Assembly (NCBI GenBank): GCA_949300325.1
Contig: CASGDQ010000057.1
Span: 1 to 64,000, forward strand
DNA length: 64,000 bases
Direction: 5' to 3'
DNA from: an uncultured Spirochaetales bacterium
GTDB lineage: Bacteria; Spirochaetota; Spirochaetia; Sphaerochaetales; Sphaerochaetaceae
Part shown: piece after piece, positions 53,219 to 62,733 of the stretch
How positions within the stretch are numbered: position 1 is the first letter of the stretch
How the letters are laid out: each line of letters starts with the position of its first letter
The notes under the pieces: generated by a model
What the model was told of the DNA's origin: nothing
The model's database searches: none
Seen by the model: the letters and a program-made list of their open reading frames with translations, nothing else
Program-made: the position numbers and the translations under genes

Positions 53219-53947
53219 TTAATAGGTATCCTTAAAAGCTTTAACAATCAGGAAAGTAGGACGGATAAAATCTTTTTCAAGATCCGGACGTTCCCTCAAA
53301 GCCATAGAAGAAGGGACAGGCTCAATCACATCTGTTATTCGGAACCCATTTTTTGCAATCGTAGTAAGAATTGTGGCCGCTGTTCTGTGGTAACTCTCCA
53401 CATCCTTGACAAACCAGGTTCCATACCTTTTACCCTCAGCCTGGTAATCCCCGAAGACATAATGGCCGAAATCATCGAAGTGCCCCCGGTAATCCTTTGT
53501 GGCGGTAACAACCGGATGCTCTTGGGAAAACAGAAGCACCCCGCGGGGAGCCAAAAGGCCGTGTATATCTTGGATAAGCTTTTCAAAATCCTTCACATAA
53601 TGAAAGGCCAGCGAGGAATATACAAGATCGAAAGGCCCTTCCAAATCTGAAATATCGGCCATGTCCTTCTCTAAATACTCTATATTTCCCAGGCTGTTTT
53701 CCCTTCTTGCCTTTTCCAGCATCTTTTTTGAAATATCGATTCCAACCACCCTTTCAGCCCCGCACTCGGAAAACGATCTGCAGTTGGCCCCATACCCGCA
53801 GCCCGCATCGAGCACCGCCTTTCCAGACAAAGGAGGAAGAAGCTTGGCCATTTCAGGCTGCTCTAATAGATCATTATAATTTTTCTCGCTGCGGAGCTTC
53901 ATGTATTCTGAAAAGAATGTGCTGTTGTCAAATATGTTCCGGGCCAT
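53219..53947 (-). CDS. class I SAM-dependent methyltransferase
   Basis: A 242-residue methyltransferase of the Methyltransf_11/UbiE-like type. Motif I is VLDAGCGYGANC, the acidic loop is VVGIDISKKML, and the catalytic-side strands are DLVYSSLAFHYVKDF and GVLLFSQEHPV. The substrate is unknown. It is monocistronic. The ATG was chosen over the TTG two codons upstream. A TATACT box lies seven bases before it, suggesting a leaderless message. Confidence 0.92.
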   Translation of the reverse strand: MARNIFDNSTFFSEYMKLRSEKNYNDLLEQPEMAKLLPPLSGKAVLDAGCGYGANCRSFSECGAERVVGIDISKKMLEKARRENSLGNIEYLEKDMADISDLEGPFDLVYSSLAFHYVKDFEKLIQDIHGLLAPRGVLLFSQEHPVVTATKDYRGHFDDFGHYVFGDYQAEGKRYGTWFVKDVESYHRTAATILTTIAKNGFRITDVIEPVPSSMALRERPDLEKDFIRPTFLIVKAFKDTY

Positions 53948-53954
53948 GTGCAAT

Positions 53955-53960
53955 AGTATA
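53955..53960 (-). promoter_or_regulatory. -10 box of the methyltransferase gene
   Basis: TATACT on the minus strand ends seven bases before the ATG. No Shine-Dalgarno, and no convincing -35. Confidence 0.45.
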
Positions 53961-54012
53961 ATTCAAGCAGAAAGCAAAGTGCAGTTTTTTTTAATAATTA
54001 TTGAAAGAAAAG

Positions 54013-54054
54013 CAAAAGACCGCTGGAAGAAAACAACATTTTTCCGAAGCGGTC
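54013..54054 (-). terminator. terminator after the sulfatase gene
   Basis: On the minus strand AGACCGCT and AGCGGTCT (8-bp perfect arms) enclose a ~24-base inner region that can partly pair (GGAAAA with TTTTCTTCC), followed by TTTGCTTTTC. It begins ~25 bases after the sulfatase stop. Confidence 0.75.
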
Positions 54055-54079
54055 TATATGAGATCATTGAGAAAATAAA

Positions 54080-55819
54080 TCACAATACATTTCTTATGGT
54101 CTTTATGGTTGCTTCCATAAAACGAGGATTCTCCACATCTCTTATACCATTGAAAACATCCTCCTCATCAACAGTCCTTCCCGCATATTTCTTTTCAAGA
54201 TGTCTTATAAAGTTTTTCTGTACCTCTGGAACCAGCATGGAAAGGTAAATTGCCAAAGCCTTTTCTGCTGTTGAAGAAAGCGTTATCCCTTCTACCTCTG
54301 GTTTATCATATTTCTTTGAACCTTTCATGATGCAGGAGGAATCCACATTTCCTTCAAAAGGTATTCCAAGCCTCTGAAATTGTTCCTTGGGAGCTTCAGA
54401 CAGAATAAGCATATCCCTCAGTTTTTTACACATGTTTACTTCGAGTTCCGCACAGTCGAGGCTTTCATTCTCATCAGGATCATTTTGTAAATCGTAAAGA
54501 AGAGAGCCATACCAATAGCTGTTGCATCCTCCCCTAGCCTCTACTTTCAGCATCTTAAGGCCATCGGTGAAACTAAATCCATCAACCAGCATAGCATTTT
54601 TTAATTCCGCAGTAGAAAAGGGAGCGCTCATATGGCATGGCATCAAGGTATACTCATATAACGGAGTATTGGAAGAATTTACTGCACTTCTCATGTACAC
54701 ATACCGCCCATCCGTAATATTCACATGTCCTCCAAATACTCCAAAAAGTGCGTATTCGTGTATACTTGTCCCCATGAGGGCTTTTTCTAAAGAGACCCCT
54801 TGCGCATGAAGTAAAGAATCTGCGCCAAAATATTCGCAAAGGGTTACAGGGATATCGATCGTTTGACAAAGCGCCTGGCACCTAGTACCGTCCTTTTCCT
54901 TATGACGGGGATCATGGATAAAGAAAGGAAGCCGGCAAAGCTCACTGTACATAGGTTGTACGTTCTTACCCATCCATTCCTTCTCGCCTAGCATGAAACC
55001 ATGGTCTGTATTGACAATCAGCATCGTATCATCCCATAGCCCATATTCATCCATCTTATCCATAAGCTTTCCAAGATAATAGTCGCACATCGACAGCAGG
55101 GATGCGTATTCATATCTCACATGCTTCGTAGTTTCGCAATCGAGTTCATTCTTGCCATAATCAGGCCAGTCCATCTGTTTGCCAGCATAGTCATGAGGAT
55201 AAAGATCCTTCCATTGCTTCAAGCTATAGAATGGCTCATGTGGATCGAAAGCCTCGATCTGCAGCAACCAAGAATCATTACCATGGTTATCATCAATGAA
55301 ATGCAACCCGTTTTCAAAGGTTTTATGAACAGGCATCTTCTCTTCGCTATCCAGATATGCCCGATTCGCCCAATCGTGACGCCAGTTGGCTCCGGCTGTT
55401 CTCTTCGAAAGGGTTTCCGGCCAATAAGGCTTTTCGACACAGGCTATCCAAGGATCGCCCTGCTGCCCTCTGTTGATCTCAAAACTGTCATACTTGCTCA
55501 GATAGCAAGACCCTCCATCCTCCCAATAATGGAAATGGTCGGTAGTAATATGCGAATAAACCCCTTTTTTCCTTAAATTGCAAAAAACGGATTCGTCATA
55601 AGGCTCCATAGGAGACCAAGATCTATGCAAAAAATTATACCGTCCTGTATGAAGTTCCCTTCTAGCCGGCATGCATGGCATGCTGCCAGCATAAAAATTG
55701 TCAAAGGTAACGGAATGTTCGCCCAAACGGATGAAATTAGGCAATTTCGTCCACTCACATCCGTAATTAGGTAAGAAATGCCTATTAAGAGAATCGAAAA
55801 GCACCATTATGGCCTTCAT
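54080..55819 (-). CDS. Cys-type sulfatase
   Basis: A 579-residue type I sulfatase. The formylglycine motif C-x-P-x-R is C49-M-P-A-R53 within SMPCMPARRELHTGRYNF, so the enzyme needs maturation (anSME in an anaerobe). The N-terminal metal site is VLFDSLNRHFLPNYG and the second NTDHGFMLGEKEWMGK. No signal peptide is seen, so it should act on imported substrate in the cytoplasm. It is the last gene of the transporter-SBP-AraC operon and 26 bases after the regulator. A sulfated sugar or amino sugar from host glycans is a reasonable substrate. GGAGG precedes the ATG. Confidence 0.92.
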   Translation of the reverse strand: MKAIMVLFDSLNRHFLPNYGCEWTKLPNFIRLGEHSVTFDNFYAGSMPCMPARRELHTGRYNFLHRSWSPMEPYDESVFCNLRKKGVYSHITTDHFHYWEDGGSCYLSKYDSFEINRGQQGDPWIACVEKPYWPETLSKRTAGANWRHDWANRAYLDSEEKMPVHKTFENGLHFIDDNHGNDSWLLQIEAFDPHEPFYSLKQWKDLYPHDYAGKQMDWPDYGKNELDCETTKHVRYEYASLLSMCDYYLGKLMDKMDEYGLWDDTMLIVNTDHGFMLGEKEWMGKNVQPMYSELCRLPFFIHDPRHKEKDGTRCQALCQTIDIPVTLCEYFGADSLLHAQGVSLEKALMGTSIHEYALFGVFGGHVNITDGRYVYMRSAVNSSNTPLYEYTLMPCHMSAPFSTAELKNAMLVDGFSFTDGLKMLKVEARGGCNSYWYGSLLYDLQNDPDENESLDCAELEVNMCKKLRDMLILSEAPKEQFQRLGIPFEGNVDSSCIMKGSKKYDKPEVEGITLSSTAEKALAIYLSMLVPEVQKNFIRHLEKKYAGRTVDEEDVFNGIRDVENPRFMEATIKTIRNVL

Positions 55820-55845
55820 ATGCAAACCTCCTTTCTCATCGATTT

Positions 55846-57999
55846 TTATTCTTTTTCTTTAATCCTGTATGCAGTCGGAGTAACACCTTTCTCCCTTATG
55901 AAAACCTTATACATGCTATTTGAGGAAGAGAATCCTGATTTCAATGCGATTTCAGAAACCGGCAGATCCGTTTCTCGTAAAAGCCGTATCGCTTCTGCAA
56001 TTCTGATTTCTGAAAGACTAGAATTCAAAGTTCTCCCTGCTGCATCCCTAAAGAGCTTGAACACATATTTTTCAGAAATCCCGAATTTATCTGCAATTGC
56101 AGCAGCACACAGGTTCTTGTCTGCAAAATTCGCTTTAACATAACTGACAATGCTTTCAGCAAGACCATTGATCTTCTTTTCTACCCGACTCTCGTGATTT
56201 TTAAACACTACTCCGTTAAGCGTCATGAAGAATTTCTCCATATCAAAAGTCGAATAATTCTCGAATTCATTCGGAAGGTCAGGAATATCTGGACGCTTAT
56301 CAGGCGCACTCAATTCCTCCTCTATCATATACGAACTGAGTACAGAAGAGTATATCGACCTTAGGGAGAAGAACAGCTGTCTAAGTTCCACCTCATCAAA
56401 ATCCATACACCTAAACTCTTCGAATATATGTGCTATAAGCTTGTTCGAGGAATCAAGATCCCCATTCATAAGAGTCTGCTGTAGGATATCGAGATCCTTA
56501 ACATTGACTGCAGGCGTGATTGCACGGGAGCCATGCGTATGTGTAAAAACATTAACCTCGGACATCTTTGGCCCCGAAGCAAGGCGGCGCTGGGCTACGA
56601 TAGTCTCCTTAAAGGCCTCTTTCAAATCTGTCGAACAATGGCTTATTCCTGCCCAAATACGGATTTTCAGCTCCTCGTTGATTTTTCTTAGCATCCGGCT
56701 TAAGACTATCGGATCAACATCTTGGCTGGAAATGAGTATGATGCTGTTTTTGGCATCGTAAAAAGTGATAAATGGGTTACTGGTCATCCTTTCTCCGATC
56801 TTTTGCAATAAAAGCTCATCGACCGAAGTCTCTCCTTCCGCATAAAATGCCACGATCGTGTACTGTTTTGGCAGGGTGCCATAATAACGCTCAAGTGTAG
56901 AAATCTCATCATCTCCAATTCCATTGAAAAACAATTTTTCTATTAGAGATTTTCTTTCGCTTTCTTTAAGGGAAGAAATAGCGGATTTCATATTGTTGAC
57001 ACCATCTTCTATCCTAAGCATCTCATTTCCATCTGAGCTTCCAGCCTCCGACCCGATGGAATCGATGATTCTACCTATTGAAGAGGCTCTTTTATGTACA
57101 AAAAATGCAGAGACAAAAAAGCTTGTGAGTATTGCGGCAAAAATACTCATGGTGATCCCGAAAAAAATGTTCTTACGATACTTTGAAAAATAAGAATCCG
57201 CGATACCTATCTGAAGGGTATAGCCAGACTCACTGAAATCAATGACATGCATTCCCGATAATGCATCGCCATTTTCCTCATCTTTTATGTTCCTACAAGC
57301 AATCAGATTGCCTGATCTATCTCTCAAGATAGAAAAAGCCTCATCCCCCACTTCGGGATATATGAATCTGGAGACAAGACTGCTGCCATCCCTGGCCACA
57401 AGCATAACCATTTCAAAACTTCCATCCCCAACCATTGGGAAAGTAAAGCAGGTAAACAGTTCAGTACCTTTTTCGCCGCTTGGAATTTTCTCATATCCGC
57501 TTATGAAAGAAGCCCAACTCATGGTGCTGAGAAGATTTAGGCCGTTAAGCCAGTCCTCATTGCCGAATTTTGAGATCTTGAACATCTCGTAAAATTTTTT
57601 CCGATCGGTGAAAATATAATCATATGTTATGACGTAGTCGAACTTAGGAATATATATTATGACATCATTGACATAAGCCAGGTTATTGAAGCAGAGCTTT
57701 AGACGCTGCTGTAGCTTTGTGGCTTGGTAAAACAATCCGGTTTCTTCTTGTGACCCATAATATATTTTCTTAAGCTCGCTATCTGTATAAAACGTACGGG
57801 CTGTATTAAATAGCACGTTCTCATCCATTACAAATTCATGAAAGGATTTGTCGGCATATGAACAGATAGACTGAAGCACCTTCTCGCTTTCCGTCCTCTC
57901 AAAAAAGAAATAAACGGGGGAAAGACAAAGGACTACCAGGAAAATGACAAGAAAATATGACGCAATGTACTTTGCGAACAGATGCCGGTTTTTAGACAA
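55846..57999 (-). CDS. membrane-bound AraC-family transcriptional regulator
   Basis: A 717-residue one-component regulator. TM1 is at ~11-31 and TM2 at ~278-302, with a Cache-like extracellular domain between them. A cytoplasmic linker of ~300 residues leads to a C-terminal AraC helix-turn-helix pair (~615-715, AAAIADKFGISEKYVFKLF and VSEIALKSGFSSSNSMYKVF). It has no kinase or receiver domain, so sensing and DNA binding are in one protein. Translation starts at a TTG with AGGAAGGA upstream. It lies between the binding-protein and sulfatase genes and probably controls this operon. Confidence 0.92.
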   Translation of the reverse strand: MSKNRHLFAKYIASYFLVIFLVVLCLSPVYFFFERTESEKVLQSICSYADKSFHEFVMDENVLFNTARTFYTDSELKKIYYGSQEETGLFYQATKLQQRLKLCFNNLAYVNDVIIYIPKFDYVITYDYIFTDRKKFYEMFKISKFGNEDWLNGLNLLSTMSWASFISGYEKIPSGEKGTELFTCFTFPMVGDGSFEMVMLVARDGSSLVSRFIYPEVGDEAFSILRDRSGNLIACRNIKDEENGDALSGMHVIDFSESGYTLQIGIADSYFSKYRKNIFFGITMSIFAAILTSFFVSAFFVHKRASSIGRIIDSIGSEAGSSDGNEMLRIEDGVNNMKSAISSLKESERKSLIEKLFFNGIGDDEISTLERYYGTLPKQYTIVAFYAEGETSVDELLLQKIGERMTSNPFITFYDAKNSIILISSQDVDPIVLSRMLRKINEELKIRIWAGISHCSTDLKEAFKETIVAQRRLASGPKMSEVNVFTHTHGSRAITPAVNVKDLDILQQTLMNGDLDSSNKLIAHIFEEFRCMDFDEVELRQLFFSLRSIYSSVLSSYMIEEELSAPDKRPDIPDLPNEFENYSTFDMEKFFMTLNGVVFKNHESRVEKKINGLAESIVSYVKANFADKNLCAAAIADKFGISEKYVFKLFRDAAGRTLNSSLSEIRIAEAIRLLRETDLPVSEIALKSGFSSSNSMYKVFIREKGVTPTAYRIKEKE

Positions 58000-58026
58000 T
58001 CAATCCTTCCTATCAAATAAGACAGC

Positions 58027-58044
58027 TCCGCCCCGAAGGGCGGA
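58027..58044 (-). other. intercistronic hairpin after the binding-protein gene
   Basis: On the minus strand TCCGCCC-TTCG-GGGCGGA is a perfect 7-bp stem with a stable UUCG loop. It lies ~20 bases after the binding-protein stop and before the AraC gene. No long T-run follows, so a 3' stabiliser or leaky terminator is likely. Confidence 0.75.
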
Positions 58045-58061
58045 AACCTAATTTAAGAATA

Positions 58062-59417
58062 TCAATCCTCATATTCGGCAATAACAGAATTGCCACGTTT
58101 CATAAGATTTTCCACGGTCTTATCAAGACTTTGCGAACCAAGCAGGAACATATCGGTCTCCTCAGTTAGGATTGTATCAATCTCATTCTGATATTCGGGG
58201 ACCCATTCCTCATAACTGCTTTCCCAATCGGGATCGGTCATGATGTTTGTAAGAGCTTCAAGGTCAATCTTGTCCGTGAATCCTGCAACTATCTGCATTA
58301 CACTCTCCATCCTATCGACGTTCTTTTCATTAGAAATGAACATTCCCTTTATTGCAACCCCTTCTGTAGTCCAGAATCTGAGGAAATCATAAGCTTCCTT
58401 AGGATGCTCACTTGTTCTTGAAATTGAGAAGACCTGTCCCTGCGTGATGTAATAATGCGGATCATCCTCAGACCATGAAGGTATTCTGGCAAAGGTTGTA
58501 ACGAAATCAGGAGAGTACTTCTCATTTCCGATATCGCTGAGCATGAAAGTGCCCATCGGAAGCATCGCAATCTGTCCTCTGAAGAACTGATCCCTGTAAT
58601 TCATATTCAAACTCTTTATATCTGCAAGAGGAGTCGAACTCTTATCTACATTCTCCATATCATATCTGAACTGGAGGAAATTGGTGAAGCTGGGATCCTC
58701 AAAAATCAAAGAATGATCGTCATTGAAATACCTGTTTCCCTTCTTTGCGGACGAAACGCCATAGAGATTGACATTACCCCAAGAATAGAAGAACGAACCA
58801 TATATCCTGCTCGCCCCTTCCCCTTTTGTGAGCGCTTTTGCATATTCTCTATAATCATCCCAAGTCCAATCAAGAGAAGGAACATCAAGCCCTGCTTCAT
58901 CAAGCAGATCCTTATTGATGAGAATCATATCATACTTCATCTCGCCAGGAATCCCGTAAGCCCCTCCGTTTACCCGAAGAACCGCATCATATGCATCCTC
59001 TAAGCTGGTGCCTTCTGCTTCAAAATACGGATCCAGATCCAAGTATGCGCCGCTAGCTGCTCTGGAAGCAAAAGCCGTAAAACTTGGTGTCATGACAATA
59101 TCCATGGCCTCTCCGCCCATTATCATTATATCCGTTTTGGTCAGATAATCGTTGCTGTTCATGTCTCCGATATAATCAAAAACAACATTGACCTCTGGAT
59201 GCAGTTCATGATAGGCATCTGCAACCGCCTGATTCGCCTCTGCATGGTTTGTCTGCCAACTCACAAAACGGATTGTTACAGGTTCGTTTGCAGTTGCGGT
59301 GCTTTTTGCTGCCGCCGACGTTGTTGAAGCAGCTGCAGAAGATGAATCCTTGGAACAGGATACGAAAGCGAAAGAGATCAAACATATGATCAGCATGAAA
59401 GACAATAATCTTTTCAT
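58062..59417 (-). CDS. sugar-type ABC substrate-binding lipoprotein
   Basis: A 451-residue family-1 solute-binding protein. The signal peptide ends with lipobox AFVSC (Cys21), so it is a lipoprotein, unlike the binding protein at 15-16 kb. A Ser/Ala/Thr-rich linker (DSSSAAASTTSAAAKSTA) follows, then the binding fold beginning VTIRFVSWQTN. Its place after two CUT1 permeases and next to a sulfatase and amino-sugar genes suggests an oligosaccharide or sulfated sugar ligand. Confidence 0.94.
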   Translation of the reverse strand: MKRLLSFMLIICLISFAFVSCSKDSSSAAASTTSAAAKSTATANEPVTIRFVSWQTNHAEANQAVADAYHELHPEVNVVFDYIGDMNSNDYLTKTDIMIMGGEAMDIVMTPSFTAFASRAASGAYLDLDPYFEAEGTSLEDAYDAVLRVNGGAYGIPGEMKYDMILINKDLLDEAGLDVPSLDWTWDDYREYAKALTKGEGASRIYGSFFYSWGNVNLYGVSSAKKGNRYFNDDHSLIFEDPSFTNFLQFRYDMENVDKSSTPLADIKSLNMNYRDQFFRGQIAMLPMGTFMLSDIGNEKYSPDFVTTFARIPSWSEDDPHYYITQGQVFSISRTSEHPKEAYDFLRFWTTEGVAIKGMFISNEKNVDRMESVMQIVAGFTDKIDLEALTNIMTDPDWESSYEEWVPEYQNEIDTILTEETDMFLLGSQSLDKTVENLMKRGNSVIAEYED

Positions 59418-59461
59418 CTCTTTTCCTCCTTTTTAAATATATGAGATAAATAGATGTATTT

Positions 59462-60307
59462 TCATCCTTTTACTGCACCGGACGCGATTCCATCGATTAT
59501 ATAGCGCTGTCCAAGCAGGAATACCAATATCAGAGGAAGCGTGGAAGAAACCGCAGCAGCCATCATAAGGGAATAGATATTACCCGATTCGGAAGCAAAC
59601 AGCTTCATACCTAGCTGTATTGTAAAAAGCGTCCTTTTACTCAAGAAAATCAACGCAGTCTGATAATCATTCCAGGTCCATACAAACTTAAGTACGGCAA
59701 GAGTTGCTATGGATGGAACGATGAGAGGAAGCATCAGCTGGAAGAAAATCCTCAAATGTCCTGCACCGTCTATCTTTGCAGATTCACAAAGCGAATCTGG
59801 TATTCCAAGCATGGCCTGCCTCAAAAGGAACAATCCATAAGTGCTTACCATCGTCATAAGAATGATACCAAGATGTGTGTTATATAATCCCAGTTTCTGC
59901 ATTATCACAAACCGGCTGACTATCATCACCTGTGGAGGGATCATCATGGAAGCAAGGTAGACAAGGAACAGCTTATCCCTATACTTCCACTTGATTTTTG
60001 TGAATCCATAAGCGGCGAATGCAGAAATAAGTATTTGAAAGACTGTTGAAATTACAGTTATTTTTATACTGTTCCAATAATACATGCCGAAATTGTACCG
60101 GCTACCCCACACCTCCAAATAGTTTGCAAAACCAACACTATTTTTCGGTATCCATCTTATGGGGAATTCAAAAACATCGTTTTCCGCCTTAAAAGAAGTG
60201 GAAATCATCCATACAAGCGGGGTAAGCATTGTCAACCCGATCAAAAACAGCAATATCGTCAGAACAATCTGATGAAAGAATATTCTTTTACCTCTGATTA
60301 CAAGCAT
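59462..60307 (-). CDS. carbohydrate ABC transporter permease (MalG type)
   Basis: A 281-residue CUT1 permease with six membrane segments and the EAA loop SAKIDGAGHLRIFFQLMLPL. It follows the MalF-type gene by 16 bases and precedes the binding protein by 44. No ATPase gene is in the operon. Confidence 0.95.
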   Translation of the reverse strand: MLVIRGKRIFFHQIVLTILLFLIGLTMLTPLVWMISTSFKAENDVFEFPIRWIPKNSVGFANYLEVWGSRYNFGMYYWNSIKITVISTVFQILISAFAAYGFTKIKWKYRDKLFLVYLASMMIPPQVMIVSRFVIMQKLGLYNTHLGIILMTMVSTYGLFLLRQAMLGIPDSLCESAKIDGAGHLRIFFQLMLPLIVPSIATLAVLKFVWTWNDYQTALIFLSKRTLFTIQLGMKLFASESGNIYSLMMAAAVSSTLPLILVFLLGQRYIIDGIASGAVKG

Positions 60308-60323
60308 CTTTTCTCACCCCTCC

Positions 60324-61262
60324 TTACTCGTTTTCAAAATTCTTCTGGAATTTCCATTGGACCATCGTGACAGCGAAAATCACAACAAAAAGAGCCCAAG
60401 CCAAAGCACTTGCATACCCCATCTTAAAATCTGTAAATGCAGATTTATATATATAAAAAGCCATTACAGAGGTTGAATTACCTGGCCCGCCGTTAGTCAA
60501 GACGCTTATGAGATCGAATACTTTGAAAGAACCGATTATGCCCATAGTGGAAAGGAAGAATGTTGTAGGCTTAACCATTGGAATCGTTATTGAGAAGAAT
60601 TGACGGACTCCTGAAGCCCCATCGATCGTTGCAGCCTCATAAATGTCTGCAGGAACGTTCTTCAATCCAGCCATATAGACTGCGACATAATATCCCACCT
60701 GAGTCCATATATAAATCATCATTATCGAATAGATAGCCCAATTGTTATCAACCAGCCAGCGAGGTGGATTCTTTATTCCAATAGACATCAGGAATTGATT
60801 GATAGGACCGTAACTTGGTTGGAGCATAACCTGCCAGACCGTACATATGGCAACAACACTTGCGATATAAGGAATGAAAATCATGACTCTGATTATCTTG
60901 CCGCCAAAAACATGCCTATTGATTATCTCGCCCATAACAAGGCCAAGCATGATCAGCAAAGGAATAGTTATCGCAGTAAAAAGAATATTATTCTTAAACG
61001 ATACAAAAAACCAATTGTCGGAAAACATCTTCCTAAAGTTGTCCAATCCTGTAAATTCTATTGCACCCCAGCCTTTTAGAAAGTTCCAATTACAAAAACT
61101 TATTCCAAGCGACATGACAACCGGAATCAATATAAAAATAAAAAATCCGATGAAACTGGGGAGTACGAACCCTATTCCAGCCAAGGTTTCAATCCTAGCC
61201 GCCCTTTTCTTTCCCAAAGCAATGAGCCTGGCATTATCCCCATCGCAAACCGATTTAGCCAT
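60324..61262 (-). CDS. carbohydrate ABC transporter permease (MalF type)
   Basis: A 312-residue CUT1 permease with six membrane segments and the EAA loop EAATIDGASGVRQFFSITIPMV. GGGGAGG eight bases before the ATG fixes the start at MAKSVCDG rather than the open-frame start at 61298. It is the first gene of the operon running to the sulfatase. Confidence 0.95.
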   Translation of the reverse strand: MAKSVCDGDNARLIALGKKRAARIETLAGIGFVLPSFIGFFIFILIPVVMSLGISFCNWNFLKGWGAIEFTGLDNFRKMFSDNWFFVSFKNNILFTAITIPLLIMLGLVMGEIINRHVFGGKIIRVMIFIPYIASVVAICTVWQVMLQPSYGPINQFLMSIGIKNPPRWLVDNNWAIYSIMMIYIWTQVGYYVAVYMAGLKNVPADIYEAATIDGASGVRQFFSITIPMVKPTTFFLSTMGIIGSFKVFDLISVLTNGGPGNSTSVMAFYIYKSAFTDFKMGYASALAWALFVVIFAVTMVQWKFQKNFENE

Positions 61263-61729
61263 CCAGCAACCTCCCCTAGAAATAATGAAAAATGTCAAAC
61301 CAAAATTGTACCGATTTCGTTTTTTTTAGTCTTTTCCACGTAATTTCAGAAGTCAAGTTGAAGTTAAAATAGCGGATTGAAATTAGTACAAAATAAAAGC
61401 TTAGAATTAAAGAATTAACAATGTAAGTTCATATTTTAATTAAATCAAATACTTATATAGAAAGAAATAAAAATTATAACATTATAATATGACATATTTT
61501 CTATAAAAATGCAGCAAGTATACAGACCAATTAATATTTCCAATACTGGCATAAACAATAAAATATAGAAAATCAATCTGTTATAGCTACCTGCGATTTA
61601 TCTTTTCTTAGATACATCTTCTTTCTTTTTTCCACATAATGTTGCACATAATTCATTAAGAAAAAACCAAGATGAAATCACATATAGAAAGAAAGTCTCC
61701 AGATACAATCTGCCTTTATGCTTTTTTGG
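61263..61729. other. AT-rich intergenic region, no gene seen
   Basis: This is a 467-base stretch with no credible ORF, tRNA or RNA motif that I could recognise. It must hold the promoter of the leftward transporter-sulfatase operon (a TTGACA lies close to the start on the minus strand, but no -10 can be paired with it) and the 3' end of the kinase transcript. The A/T content is clearly higher than in the neighbours. No match to the RpiR-type sites further right was found. Confidence 0.5.
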
Positions 61730-62665
61730 TTAACCTCTGCTATCATCTTTTTGATACCATAAAGATTTTGCAATTATTATCGCGCCGGAAAGGGCATCTC
61801 CCGCCGGTTTTTCCATAACGTGGATATCAGGAAGCGACAATTTGATCTTTTTTGTCAATGCAGACCTTATAAGGGCATCATGCTCCATTACCCCGCCATA
61901 CAGCACTAAAGGAAGATCTGACATGTTAAGACGTGAGTAAACAGATTGGACCAATGAAAAAAGCTCATCAACAGCCTTATTTACGATGTCTAAGGCAAGA
62001 GGATCATTTTTTTCCGCATAAATAGACACAATAGGCGCAAAAGATGCAATCCTTCCTTTTTCAGTCTTTTCATCATTAATATAGGATATGAAATCTGATG
62101 GAGAGGAAAAATTAAAGAATTCAAGCAGCTTTACCATCATCTGTGTCTCAAGATCCCTGGATTCCAGGCTCCTTAACGTCCGGGAAATTGCCTGTTGAGA
62201 AATCCACCAGGCAGAACCTTCATCTCCAAGACGCCATCCAAGTCCTCCTGAGCGGACAGATCCCAGTTTTTCATTTTTCCCGATGCAGATCGAACCGGTT
62301 CCTGCAATCAAAGCCATGCCAGGCTTGCCTGCAGTTCCTCCGCAAAGAAGTATCTCGGCATCAGTCGTGACATAGAAAGGAACTTTTGGAAACATGGAAG
62401 AAAAAAAGTTTTCAAAAACTATCCTATCCTGTTGCCGCCCCAGTCCTGCGGACCCCAGACATATCCCACCGATGTCAAAGGAGTTTATTGACAAGCTGTC
62501 AAGGCAATCTTCTACTAGGAAGCGGACGGATGAAAGCGCTCTGTCCTTACCGACAGCAAAAATGTTGGACGATGCCCCTTCTTTTTCATAAAGCACTTCG
62601 CTTTCTGATTCCATCCTAAGCCGGCAGCTGGTGCCGCCGCCATCGATGCCGATATAATACCTCAT
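61730..62665 (-). CDS. BadF/BadG/BcrA/BcrD-type sugar kinase (N-acetylglucosamine kinase-like)
   Basis: A 311-residue ASKHA-fold kinase. The phosphate-1 loop is YYIGIDGGGTSCRL, the adenosine region GMALIAGTGSICIG, and GGLGWRLGDEGSAWWISQQA is characteristic of GlcNAc-kinase-like BadF proteins. It phosphorylates an amino sugar, probably GlcNAc or MurNAc, in the cytoplasm. It is divergent from the RpiR/MurR regulator, which is next to murQ. Confidence 0.9.
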   Translation of the reverse strand: MRYYIGIDGGGTSCRLRMESESEVLYEKEGASSNIFAVGKDRALSSVRFLVEDCLDSLSINSFDIGGICLGSAGLGRQQDRIVFENFFSSMFPKVPFYVTTDAEILLCGGTAGKPGMALIAGTGSICIGKNEKLGSVRSGGLGWRLGDEGSAWWISQQAISRTLRSLESRDLETQMMVKLLEFFNFSSPSDFISYINDEKTEKGRIASFAPIVSIYAEKNDPLALDIVNKAVDELFSLVQSVYSRLNMSDLPLVLYGGVMEHDALIRSALTKKIKLSLPDIHVMEKPAGDALSGAIIIAKSLWYQKDDSRG

Positions 62666-62709
62666 ACGAAAAAGATATCACATTTTTGAAAAATCTTGTA
62701 TAATATATT

Positions 62710-62724
62710 TGAAATTTTTTTTCA
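62710..62724. promoter_or_regulatory. predicted RpiR/MurR operator 1
   Basis: TGAAA-TTTTT-TTTCA, a perfect inverted repeat in the 68-base divergent spacer. It lies just after a TATAAT (62699-62704) and before the regulator's ribosome site. Two close copies lie before murQ. Confidence 0.6.
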
Positions 62725-62733
62725 GGATGGCAT

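Noticed and set aside
61263-61729. Possible small genes or RNA in the long AT-rich spacer
   Set aside because: No ORF with start, ribosome site and sensible composition, and no stable fold or T-run beyond a weak 5-bp hairpin near 61700, was found.
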